DNA of 64,000 bases from Myxococcus stipitatus (GTDB lineage: Bacteria > Myxococcota > Myxococcia > Myxococcales > Myxococcaceae), in NCBI RefSeq assembly GCF_038561935.1, contig NZ_CP102770.1, positions 1,860,001-1,924,000 on the forward strand, written 5' to 3'. Numbering within the stretch: the first letter of the stretch is position 1; each line of letters starts with the position of its first letter. The position numbers and the translations under genes are program-made. The notes under the pieces were generated by a model. It saw only the letters and a list, made by a program, of their open reading frames with translations. It did no database searches and was not told where the DNA came from. This document shows positions 1-6,178 of this stretch, one piece after another.

Positions 1-270
1 TCCATGGACCTCGACCTCGCGCCGGAGGGGGCGTCCCCGGGCACGCCTCCCGGTCTGGACCAGGCCTTGGTGGGCACGGTGCCCGTGAGCCCCCTGGGGC
101 CGGGGATGTGCACCAGCCGGCCGCTGAGCGCCCAGGTCCGTACGCCGCCAGACGCGCTGAGCTCGACGGGTGACTACTACCTGGGCGCCTACGTGGACTC
201 CTACCTGCAAGTCGGGGAGCTGCGAGAGGAGAACAACACCCGCCTCGTCGTGCTCCGCATCCTGCCGTAG
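1..270 (+). CDS. CARDB-type domain protein, C-terminal end (cut by window start)
   Basis: The reading frame is open from base 1 to a TAG at 268-270, so only the last 89 residues are seen. The segment GDYYLGAYVDSYLQV followed by E-x-N-N-T and a run of hydrophobic residues is typical of CARDB adhesion-like domains, in which tandem repeats end in a similar way. Such domains occur in large exported myxobacterial proteins. Nothing of the N-terminus or signal peptide is visible. The family assignment rests on this short motif only. Confidence 0.55.
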   Translation, partial: SMDLDLAPEGASPGTPPGLDQALVGTVPVSPLGPGMCTSRPLSAQVRTPPDALSSTGDYYLGAYVDSYLQVGELREENNTRLVVLRILP

Positions 271-293
271 CGCCTCGGATGCTGGATGGGCTC

Positions 294-322
294 CGCTCCC
301 CAGGGAGTTCCACTGGGGAGCG
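294..322. terminator. bidirectional hairpin between convergent genes
   Basis: CGCTCCCCAG (294-303) and CTGGGGAGCG (313-322) form a perfect 10-bp stem with a 9-nt loop. It sits between the convergent CARDB gene (ends 270) and the AAA+ gene (ends 338), so it probably serves both. Confidence 0.6.
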
Positions 323-337
323 TGAGCACCTCGGGCC

Positions 338-3157
338 TCAGCTCCCCAGCGGAGGTTCCGCGGGGGGGCGTGAAATCCACGCGGCGATGAACACATCCAG
401 CTCGCCGCGCAGCACGTCCTTGACGCGAGGAGTCCCGGCGCCGGTGCGAGGGTCCTCCACGCGAGGGCTGCGGCCCAGGTAGTACCGCCGCGCTTCGTCC
501 GTGGTCCCTCCCTGGCCGGCGACCACGCGCGCGGCGATGTCCTTCAGCTCGTCCAGCTCTCCCGCGCCGGTGAGGGTGAGCACGCGCCCGGTGGACTCGT
601 CCTTCACCGTCACCTCCGTGCGCACGCGCTGGAGGTAGGCGCCCTCGTGGCTCTTCACGGGACGGCCGAGCACCTCCAGGAGCTCCAGCTCGTCCTCGGA
701 GAGCGTGCCGCCCCGGTGCACGCGCACGTAGGCCCGCTGGCGTTTCTCGTCCTCCAGCCGCCGGTGCAGCCCCGCCTCGCCCGCGAGGAAGCCATACGCA
801 CCCGGCCCGGCGATGCGCACCACCACGCGCGAGGGCTCATCCGCCTCGGCCACCGCCACCGCCTCGTAGCCGCGCCGCTGCGCCCAGCCCAGGTACATGG
901 AGGCCAGCTCCTGCACCCACGCCTCCTGCGTCTCCGCCGAGTCGCTCGCGCAGATGTCCACCAGCGCCTCGTTGTCCTGCTGCGTGGCTCCGGACGCCTG
1001 CAGTGCCTCGGCCATCTGCACCTCGCGAGCGACGTCCTCCACCTGCCGCGCCGCGGAGGCGAGCTGCACCTCGTTCTTCGCCTCGCGCACCAGCCGGCGC
1101 GCGAAGAGGCACGCGGCCTCCAGGCGCTCCAGCTCGTTGATGTGCGCCTCCACCGTCCGGAAGGCCCGGATGACGTCGGCCGCGTGCGTGGGGTCGTCCC
1201 AGAGGTTGGGCGCCTGGGTCTCCGTCAGCAGGGACGCACGCCGCTCCTCCAGCTCCGGCCGGCCCGACGAGGCCGCCAGCGCGCGCGCCTTGCCCACCAG
1301 CCGGTCCATCTCCACCAGCAGCGACTTGCGGTCCAGCCGCCGCTTCACCGGAGCGGCACGCGCGGACGGCAGGAGCAGCTGCGCGGTGGGCGCGGGCGGG
1401 GGCGAGGCGGGCTCGGCCACGGCCATGACCCGGCCTCCCGGGCGCGCTTCCACGCGCACGGGCGTCCCAGGCGCCAGCGGCTTGCGGGCAATCTCCACGG
1501 CCAGCGCGGCGGTGAGGGTCTTCTCGATTTCGCGCTGGAGGTAGCGCGCGCCGAACTGGGGGGAGTAGCCGCGCTCCACGAGGATGTCGACGACCTCGGG
1601 AGTGACCTCCACGTCCAGCGAGCGCGCGCGGATACCCTCGCGCTCCAGCACCCGGCCGACCTCGCGCTGCGCGATTTTTCGGATGTCCACCTTGGACAGG
1701 GGCTGGAAGTGACAGATGGCGTCGAAGCGGTTGAGGAACTCCGGACGGAAGGACTCTCCGATGCGGCGGTCCACCTCCGACACCATCTCGTCCGCGCGCT
1801 TGGTGCCCGCGAAGCCCATGGCCGGCTCGCGGTACACCTCGGCGCCCACGTTGGACGTGGCGACGATGAGCGTGTTGTTGCACGACACCACCTCGCCCGC
1901 GCCGTTGACGAAGGTGCCCTCGTCGAAGAGCTGGAGGAAGCGGTCATGCACGCTGCGCGCGGCCTTCTCGAACTCGTCGAGCAGCAGCACGGAGAACACC
2001 TTGCCGTCCAGCAGCGCGCTCAGCTCGCCTCGCCGGGTCTCCAGCGCCGGAGCCCAGGACGCGCCGAAGGGCACGCTCTCGTCTCCGTCGTTGGGGTAGT
2101 CCGCCATGTTCAGGCGCACCAGCCGGTCCGCCGAGCCGAAGAGGTACTCGGCCAGGAGCTTCGCGAGCTGCGTCTTGCCCACGCCCGTGGGGCCGGCGAA
2201 CAGGAACACGCCCAGCGGCCGTCGAGGGTCGTTCAGCCCCGCCTTGAGCAGCGCCACCGAGCGCAGCACGGCCCCCACCGCGTCCGTCTGGCCCAGCAGC
2301 CGCTCGCCGAAGAAGCGCTCGGTCTCCTCCAGGTCCAGCGGCATGGCGTCGTCCACCACGAAGCGCGGCAGGCGCGTGGCGGAGCAGAAGCGGGTGAGCA
2401 CGTCCTCGGGACCGACGTGGTCCTTGGCCGCGCCCGCCGCTTCGGCCGCGGTCTCCTTCAGCAGCTCGATGGCCTTGCGCGGCATGCGCTGGGCCAGCAG
2501 GAACTTGGCGGACAGCCGCAGGGCCAGGTCACACGCCGCGGGGTCGATGGGCAGCCGCAGCTCGCGCTCCAGCTCCTCGGCCACGCGGCCCACCACCCAG
2601 CGCGCCTTCTCGAGCGGCGGCTCGTGCAGGGGCAGCAGGTGCAGCCGCTCCGCCAAGGCCTCATCGGAGCGCACCAGCTCCTGGACGCGCTTGGGCTCCG
2701 TCTCGAAGATGAAGCGCATGCCGCCGGTGCGCAGGGCGCGCACGGCGACTGGCGCCAGCGGGCCCCCCAGGGCCGCAGGAAGGTCTCGGATGTAGACGAT
2801 GGGGCAGGCGTGCCGCGCGAGGTGCGCGAGCAGCTCCTCGAAGCTCTCCGCGGCCTGACGCTGGGTGCTGCGCGCCAGGATGTTGGCGACGGAGACCTCC
2901 ACCAGCCGCGCCTGGGCAAGCTCCGCGTCCACGCGGCCCTCGGCGATGCGGCGTGCGACCTCCTGCACGAGCGCGCTCTTGCCCACGCCCGGGTCGCCCG
3001 CCAGCAGCGGGTGCTTGCCACCTCGAGTCAGCAGACCGAGCACTTCTGTCACCGCGGCATCCACGCCGTGGGCGGCCGGCAACCGCCCTTCGCGGGCCAT
3101 CGCGGTCAGGTCTCGGTCGATGAGTCTTTCCTGGTCCTCGTTCTTCCTCGTCGCCAT
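338..3157 (-). CDS. ClpA/B-type AAA+ ATPase fused to a release-factor-2-like domain lacking GGQ
   Basis: 939 residues. Residues 1-290 form a first nucleotide-binding domain with Walker A GDPGVGKS (54-61) but no acidic Walker B (IVYIRDLP near 120). Residues 291-570 form a second Clp-type domain with Walker A GPTGVGKT (322-329), Walker B LLLDEFEKA (DE 394-395) and a sensor-like TSNVG. After a Pro-rich linker (585-605), residues 605-930 resemble peptide chain release factor 2: a helical PCRF-like part, GPGAYGFLAGEAGLHR (784-799) matching the family's GPYAYGYLKAEKGVHR, and a tail with R-x-Y-x-L, DPRTG and LRGELDVFI. The peptidyl-hydrolysis GGQ loop is absent; HEGAYLQ (837-843) lies there. It may be a ribosome- or aggregate-directed remodelling ATPase, not a termination factor. 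The ATG at 3157 has a G-rich upstream tract. Confidence 0.85.
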   Translation of the reverse strand: MATRKNEDQERLIDRDLTAMAREGRLPAAHGVDAAVTEVLGLLTRGGKHPLLAGDPGVGKSALVQEVARRIAEGRVDAELAQARLVEVSVANILARSTQRQAAESFEELLAHLARHACPIVYIRDLPAALGGPLAPVAVRALRTGGMRFIFETEPKRVQELVRSDEALAERLHLLPLHEPPLEKARWVVGRVAEELERELRLPIDPAACDLALRLSAKFLLAQRMPRKAIELLKETAAEAAGAAKDHVGPEDVLTRFCSATRLPRFVVDDAMPLDLEETERFFGERLLGQTDAVGAVLRSVALLKAGLNDPRRPLGVFLFAGPTGVGKTQLAKLLAEYLFGSADRLVRLNMADYPNDGDESVPFGASWAPALETRRGELSALLDGKVFSVLLLDEFEKAARSVHDRFLQLFDEGTFVNGAGEVVSCNNTLIVATSNVGAEVYREPAMGFAGTKRADEMVSEVDRRIGESFRPEFLNRFDAICHFQPLSKVDIRKIAQREVGRVLEREGIRARSLDVEVTPEVVDILVERGYSPQFGARYLQREIEKTLTAALAVEIARKPLAPGTPVRVEARPGGRVMAVAEPASPPPAPTAQLLLPSARAAPVKRRLDRKSLLVEMDRLVGKARALAASSGRPELEERRASLLTETQAPNLWDDPTHAADVIRAFRTVEAHINELERLEAACLFARRLVREAKNEVQLASAARQVEDVAREVQMAEALQASGATQQDNEALVDICASDSAETQEAWVQELASMYLGWAQRRGYEAVAVAEADEPSRVVVRIAGPGAYGFLAGEAGLHRRLEDEKRQRAYVRVHRGGTLSEDELELLEVLGRPVKSHEGAYLQRVRTEVTVKDESTGRVLTLTGAGELDELKDIAARVVAGQGGTTDEARRYYLGRSPRVEDPRTGAGTPRVKDVLRGELDVFIAAWISRPPAEPPLGS

Positions 3158-3283
3158 GTCTCGTCAACCGCCCCCTCGCCGGAGCACGCACTCTAACCGC
3201 TGAACCGCCGAGGTGAGTGTGCAATCCCGGCGAGACGGCCGGAGGCCCCTGGAACGCGGAGCTGGACGGACGCGAGGTGCGCG

Positions 3284-3904
3284 TCAGGGATACGGAGGAG
3301 GCGTGGGGGGCGTCGGAGTGGGAGGACTGCCCGGCTGCGCCGAGGGAATGGCCTTGAGGTACTCGTAGACGGCCCTCAGGTCCGCGTCCCGCATCTTCGA
3401 GAAGATGGGCCAGGGCATCACCTGGAGCAGGCTCCCGTCCGGCTTCTTGCCCGTGCGGATGACGGCCAGGAACGCCTCATAGGTGAGCCCCATGGGGAGC
3501 CCCTGCGCATCCGGGGTGATGTTTCGCGAGACGATGCCGCCGCCGAAGCTGCGGCCCCCGGCGAGGAAGTTCGCGGTGTTGGTCTGCTCGGGCTGGCCCT
3601 GGAAGGGGTCTCCTCCCGCCGCGAAGGGTGGGCTGGTGTGGCAGTCGCTGCAGCCGCCCTGGGCGTTGACGATGTAGCTGCCCAGGCCGACGAGGTTGCG
3701 GTCCAGCCCCGTGAAGTTGAGTGTCACCGGGGAGATGGAGAGGCCCTTCTGGATGCGCTCCTGGTCCTCGGGGCCCACGGTGGTCTGTGTCTGTTGATTC
3801 TGGGAGTCACTGGAGCTGGAGTCGCAGCCCGCCAGGACGCCTCCCGTGAGAGCGAAGACGGCCCATCCCATCGCCAGTCGGCGACCCGTCCCGAAGTGGT
3901 TCAT
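3284..3904 (-). CDS. c-type cytochrome lipoprotein
   Basis: 206 residues from the ATG at 3904, chosen because AGGAAG lies just upstream and a lipoprotein signal follows (lipobox VLAGC, Cys27). A low-complexity Ser/Gln linker precedes a single-haem domain with CSDCH (Cys85, Cys88, His89). Met163 in QVMPWPIF is a candidate sixth ligand. The tail is Pro/Thr-rich. It resembles periplasmic, membrane-anchored cytochrome c electron carriers. The reading frame extends further upstream, but that part overlaps the tRNA at 4053-4140 and lacks a signal peptide. No redox partner is adjacent. Confidence 0.85.
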   Translation of the reverse strand: MNHFGTGRRLAMGWAVFALTGGVLAGCDSSSSDSQNQQTQTTVGPEDQERIQKGLSISPVTLNFTGLDRNLVGLGSYIVNAQGGCSDCHTSPPFAAGGDPFQGQPEQTNTANFLAGGRSFGGGIVSRNITPDAQGLPMGLTYEAFLAVIRTGKKPDGSLLQVMPWPIFSKMRDADLRAVYEYLKAIPSAQPGSPPTPTPPTPPPYP

Positions 3905-4052
3905 GTGTGTGCTTCCTTTCCATGCGCCGGGAACCCGGGCTGGGACGGAGGCTAGGAACGGTGGGACTCGGGGCCATGCCGTGTGATGGGGGTAGCCTGA
4001 CGTTGTCCCGTACACACGGGCGGGGAGGCTCGGCCCTGGAGGGCCATTGGAA

Positions 4053-4140
4053 CGGAAGTCGGAGGACTCGAACCTCAAGCCGGAAGGCCGGCTCGCACCC
4101 GGTAGCAGCGGGGCCTGGCGCCATCGCCAGTCCAACTTCC
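4053..4140 (-). tRNA. tRNA-Ser(GCU) with 8/4 allo-tRNA fold
   Basis: The minus strand folds into a cloverleaf with an 8-bp acceptor stem (GGAAGTTG with CGACTTCC, one G-U), a 6-bp D-stem CTGGCG/CGCCAG with a 4-nt loop, and an anticodon stem CCCG/CGGG (extended by GC/GC past a bulged T). The anticodon loop is CTGCTAC, so the anticodon is GCU. A 6-bp variable arm AGCCGG/CCGGCT and a 4-bp T-stem GAGG/CCTC with loop TTCGAGT follow. The discriminator is G and CCA is not encoded. Acceptor plus T-stem is 8+4, not 7+5. The long variable arm and G73 fit seryl-tRNA synthetase. The short, tight D-arm resembles selenocysteine tRNA, but the anticodon excludes that. Confidence 0.8.
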
Positions 4141-4265
4141 AGAAAGAAGAAACGCCGGCAGCAGTGAAGCCCGCCTGCCGGTGCGCGGGGAGGTCCACGG
4201 GTGGGAGGCCCGCCTCTGGCGGACCTCCTCATCCCCCAGGGATGTCACATCCCGGGGCGGGGGAC

Positions 4266-4289
4266 GGGAGCCACCTCTGGTGGACTCCC
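4266..4289 (-). terminator. hairpin after the HNH gene
   Basis: GGGAGCCACC (4266-4275) pairs with GGTGG-A-CTCCC (4279-4289) around a TCT loop, with one bulged A. It lies directly downstream of the HNH stop codon at 4303 on the minus strand. Confidence 0.45.
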
Positions 4290-4302
4290 TTCACCCGAAA
4301 CC

Positions 4303-4845
4303 TCACGTCTGCAGCTCTCCATGCCAATAGGTCACGTCCCGGAGGAACTTGGCCCACGACATGGGCATGCCCTTCTCGAAGATGAACGACAGGTGCAGCA
4401 CGTCGGGCAGCTTCTTGGGCTTCACCGGCACGCAGCGCAGCGCCATCTTCGCGTGCTCGGGCGTGCGGTTGCCCTTCTTCTGGTTGCAGGGCACGCAGGC
4501 GATGACGACGTTCTCCCACGACGTCTTGCCACCCTGGGCGCGAGGGATGACGTGGTCGTACGTCGCCTCGGCGCGAGAGACCTTCAGGCCGCAGTACTGA
4601 CAGCGGCAGTGGTCACGCATGTAGACGTTCTCGCGGCTGAACTTCACGCCCTTGGGGCCCTTGCGCTGCCCGCGGAAGAAGCGAATGACGGAGGGCATGC
4701 GAATCTCCACCGTCACCGAACGGACGAAGCGGTCCTCGTACTCCTCGACCACCTCGACCTTGCCTTGGAAGATGAGCATCACCGCGCGCTGCCAGGAAAT
4801 CCGCGCGACGGGCTCGTAGGACTGACTGAGGACCAGCGTCTCCAT
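4303..4845 (-). CDS. HNH endonuclease
   Basis: 180 residues. The C-terminal two thirds hold an HNH nuclease fold: structural zinc pairs CxxC (Cys82, Cys85) and Cys117/Cys120, DH at 97-98, and N-x(4)-C-x2-C-N-x-K-K-G-N around 112-126. The N-terminal part (METLVLSQSYEPV) is the usual start of this small bacterial HNH family. AAAGG lies upstream of the ATG. The gene sits within a tRNA array: nine tRNAs lie upstream on the same strand and a Ser tRNA downstream, so it may be co-transcribed with them. The DNA (or possibly RNA) target is unknown. Confidence 0.9.
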   Translation of the reverse strand: METLVLSQSYEPVARISWQRAVMLIFQGKVEVVEEYEDRFVRSVTVEIRMPSVIRFFRGQRKGPKGVKFSRENVYMRDHCRCQYCGLKVSRAEATYDHVIPRAQGGKTSWENVVIACVPCNQKKGNRTPEHAKMALRCVPVKPKKLPDVLHLSFIFEKGMPMSWAKFLRDVTYWHGELQT

Positions 4846-4865
4846 GACGCACTGCCTTTCGTGTG

Positions 4866-4939
4866 TATCCGCGGCGAGAGTCGAACTCGCACTGAGCCGG
4901 GTTTGAGCCGGCGGCCTCTCCCGTTTGGGCTACGCGGAC
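4866..4939 (-). tRNA. tRNA with Leu anticodon CAA but short variable loop
   Basis: Cloverleaf: acceptor GTCCGCG/CGCGGAT (G1-U72 wobble at the end), D-stem of three pairs, anticodon stem GCCGG/CCGGC with loop CTCAAAC (anticodon CAA), five-nt variable loop TCAGT, T-stem GCGAG/CTCGC with TTCGACT. The discriminator is A and CCA is not encoded. CAA should read UUG (Leu), but bacterial Leu tRNAs normally have a long variable arm, which is missing here. Confidence 0.65.
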
Positions 4940-4992
4940 GGACTTCGGGAGCTGCTTCGGACCGGACTTCGGTCGTTTGACTGCGACAACAG

Positions 4993-5066
4993 TGCCGGCG
5001 GCGGGAGTCGAACCCGCAACCTCCAGGTCCTCAACCTGGCACCTCTGCCAATTGGGCTACACCGGC
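4993..5066 (-). tRNA. tRNA with Leu anticodon GAG but short variable loop
   Basis: Acceptor GCCGGTG/CGCCGGC (one wobble), anticodon stem CCAGG/CCTGG with loop TTGAGGA (anticodon GAG), variable loop AGGTT, T-arm GCGGG-TTCGACT-CCCGC, discriminator A, no CCA. It shares the D-arm start TAGCCCAA and an AGAGG stretch with the CAA tRNA next to it, so the two are probably paralogues. The long variable arm expected of tRNA-Leu is again missing. Confidence 0.7.
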
Positions 5067-5083
5067 GGGACATCGATGAGGAG

Positions 5084-5156
5084 TGCACGCCCTGGGAATC
5101 GAACCCAGCGATGACGGTATGTGAGACCGTTGCCTTCTCCAGTTGGCTCTGCGTGC
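5084..5156 (-). tRNA. tRNA-Val(CAC)
   Basis: Acceptor GCACGC/GCGTGC with an A-G mismatch at the seventh pair, anticodon stem ACGGT/ACCGT with loop CTCACAT (anticodon CAC), T-arm CTGGG-TTCGATT-CCCAG, discriminator A. CCA is not encoded. Confidence 0.75.
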
Positions 5157-5164
5157 GAAAGGAG

Positions 5165-5235
5165 TTGCGGAGCAGGGAGTTGAACCCTGGGGACCCGGCT
5201 TATGAGGCCCGGCGGGGCACCGGCCCCACACCGCA
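5165..5235 (-). tRNA. tRNA-Met-like (CAU) with compact D-arm
   Basis: Acceptor TGCGGTG/CTCCGCA with one T-T mismatch, D hairpin GGGGC-CGGT-GCCCC with only a 4-nt loop, anticodon stem CGGGC/GCCGG with one G-G mismatch and loop CTCATAA (anticodon CAU), T-arm CAGGG-TTCAACT-CCCTG, discriminator A. The mismatches and tiny D-loop make function less certain; it could be decayed. CAU could also be an Ile tRNA after C34 modification. Confidence 0.55.
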
Positions 5236-5249
5236 GAAAGAAGAGTGAA

Positions 5250-5323
5250 TGCCCCCGGTCGGGTTCGAACCGACGACCTCTGGTTTACGAAACCAGCGCT
5301 GCTACCAGCTGAGCTACAAGGGC
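5250..5323 (-). tRNA. tRNA-Thr(CGU)
   Basis: Regular cloverleaf: acceptor GCCCTTG/CGGGGGC, D-arm with GCTCAGCTGGTAGC, anticodon stem CTGGT/ACCAG with loop TTCGTAA (anticodon CGU), T-arm GTCGG-TTCGAAC-CCGAC, discriminator A. CCA is not encoded. This is one of the most canonical members of the array. Confidence 0.9.
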
Positions 5324-5331
5324 GAAGCGAG

Positions 5332-5399
5332 CAGGCCGCCAAGGAGTTGAACCCTGCATGCCCGGATTTGGATTCCAAGCTGCTCCCGGAGCGCGGCCT
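5332..5399 (-). tRNA. tRNA-Trp-like (CCA), strongly reduced D-arm
   Basis: Acceptor AGGCCGC/GCGGCCT is perfect and its AGGCC start is the usual bacterial tRNA-Trp start. The D region is GCTC-CGG-GAGC with a 3-nt loop and follows the acceptor almost directly, without the normal two-base linker. Anticodon stem TTGGA/TCCGG (two wobbles) holds loop ATCCAAA (anticodon CCA). T-arm CAGGG-TTCAACT-CCTTG, discriminator G. It is only 68 nt long. Confidence 0.6.
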
Positions 5400-5423
5400 A
5401 TGTGAATGACAGGTGTTACGGAG

Positions 5424-5496
5424 TGCCGACCCTCGGAATCGAACCGAGTCCTCCCGCTCTTCAGACGGGCGCGCGGACCACCTACGCCAGGTCGGC
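5424..5496 (-). tRNA. tRNA-Phe(GAA)
   Basis: Acceptor GCCGACC/GGTCGGC, anticodon stem CCCGT/GCGGG with loop CTGAAGA (anticodon GAA), T-arm CTCGG-TTCGATT-CCGAG, discriminator A. The D-arm has a GCG/CGC core. CCA is not encoded. Confidence 0.75.
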
Positions 5497-5503
5497 AGGT
5501 GAG

Positions 5504-5573
5504 AGGCCAATACGGGAGTTGAACCCGTCCCAAACGGTTTTGCAGACCGTCGCCGCCCCGGGCGGAATTGGCC
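5504..5573 (-). tRNA. tRNA-Cys(GCA) with 3-nt D-loop
   Basis: Acceptor GGCCAAT/ATTGGCC (7 bp), D-stem CCGCC/GGCGG closed by a 3-nt loop CGG, anticodon stem ACGGT/ACCGT with loop CTGCAAA (anticodon GCA), T-arm ACGGG-TTCAACT-CCCGT. The discriminator is U, which is a Cys identity base. It is only 70 nt long. The short D-loop is shared with the Trp-like member of the array. Confidence 0.7.
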
Positions 5574-5608
5574 GTGATGTGTGACATTGAGGTGTAATGA
5601 TTGGACGA

Positions 5609-5679
5609 TGCCTCCGGAGGGATTCGAACCCTCGCCGTCCGCTTAAGAGGCAGATGCTCTACCGATGAGCTACGGAGGC
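5609..5679 (-). tRNA. tRNA-Lys(CUU)
   Basis: Canonical cloverleaf: acceptor GCCTCCG/CGGAGGC, D-arm GCTC-ATCGGTA-GAGC, anticodon stem TCTGC/GCGGA with loop CTCTTAA (anticodon CUU), T-arm GAGGG-TTCGAAT-CCCTC, discriminator A, no CCA. It is the first gene of the minus-strand array. Confidence 0.9.
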
Positions 5680-5875
5680 GGATTGCTTGCCGCCCCGAGT
5701 GCTGGCGGGCGGCGTCTATTCACCACGACGATTCAGTTGTCAGTGAGCCGGAGGCCGCCGAGGACTCGAGCCGGGAGGGCTTGCGCACGCGTGCGCATCC
5801 GGGCCTCGGAAAAGGGACGACGGTGCGTGGTGGGCCACGCTCGTGCTGCATGAGGGCAGGGGGGCCTGAAAGCCG

Positions 5876-5910
5876 AGAGGCCGGGTCCCCTGGATGGGAG
5901 CCCGGCCTCT
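5876..5910 (-). terminator. GC-rich hairpin downstream of small ORF
   Basis: AGAGGCCGGG (5876-5885) and CCCGGCCTCT (5901-5910) form a 10-bp stem with a 15-nt loop, 36 nt beyond the stop codon at 5946. No T-tract is visible. Confidence 0.4.
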
Positions 5911-5945
5911 GCGTGGCTTGGCGCACCGGTGGCGGAGCGCGAGCT

Positions 5946-6104
5946 TCAGCAGGGTACGGGCAGAGGGCCGCCAAGGCGATAGAAGCCCACGAGGGACTTC
6001 GAGGCGGCGCTCACGAGGAAGCAGGAGGCGGCGTCGAACTGGGACCAGAGGCTGTTGTGTGCGCTGCACGTCATCGGGTTCGTCCGCATCGTCAACTTCG
6101 TCAT
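5946..6104 (-). CDS. small protein of 52 residues
   Basis: The ATG at 6104 is preceded by a strong ribosome site (GAAAGGAG, 8-9 nt spacing). The product begins MTKLTMRTNPMT and ends GGPLPVPC, with a hydrophobic stretch CFLVSAASKSLVGF in the second half. A hairpin follows downstream. It lies 75 nt after the HEAT-like gene on the same strand. I do not recognise the product; a short peptide, an RiPP-type precursor or a small membrane protein are possible. The call rests on start signal and context only. Confidence 0.4.
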   Translation of the reverse strand: MTKLTMRTNPMTCSAHNSLWSQFDAASCFLVSAASKSLVGFYRLGGPLPVPC

Positions 6105-6178
6105 GGTCGCCGCTCCTTTCGTTGGAGACCTACGGCGGGCGATTTCTGGCCCTGACATGGCTCGATATTTTTCGGACG

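Noticed and set aside
647..3196. 849-residue open frame opposite the AAA+ gene
   Set aside because: It is the complement of a high-GC coding sequence; the product is Arg/His/Gln-rich low complexity without motifs, while the minus strand encodes clear AAA+ motifs.
4053..4140. Selenocysteine tRNA
   Set aside because: The D-arm and acceptor are similar, but the anticodon is GCU, not UCA, and the acceptor plus T-stem is 8+4 where bacterial tRNA-Sec has 8+5. No selenocysteine genes are seen nearby.
5745..5815. A tenth tRNA upstream of tRNA-Lys
   Set aside because: There is a T-loop-like CTCGAGTCC stretch and some pairing (GAGGCC/GGCCTC), but no consistent cloverleaf with an anticodon arm can be drawn.
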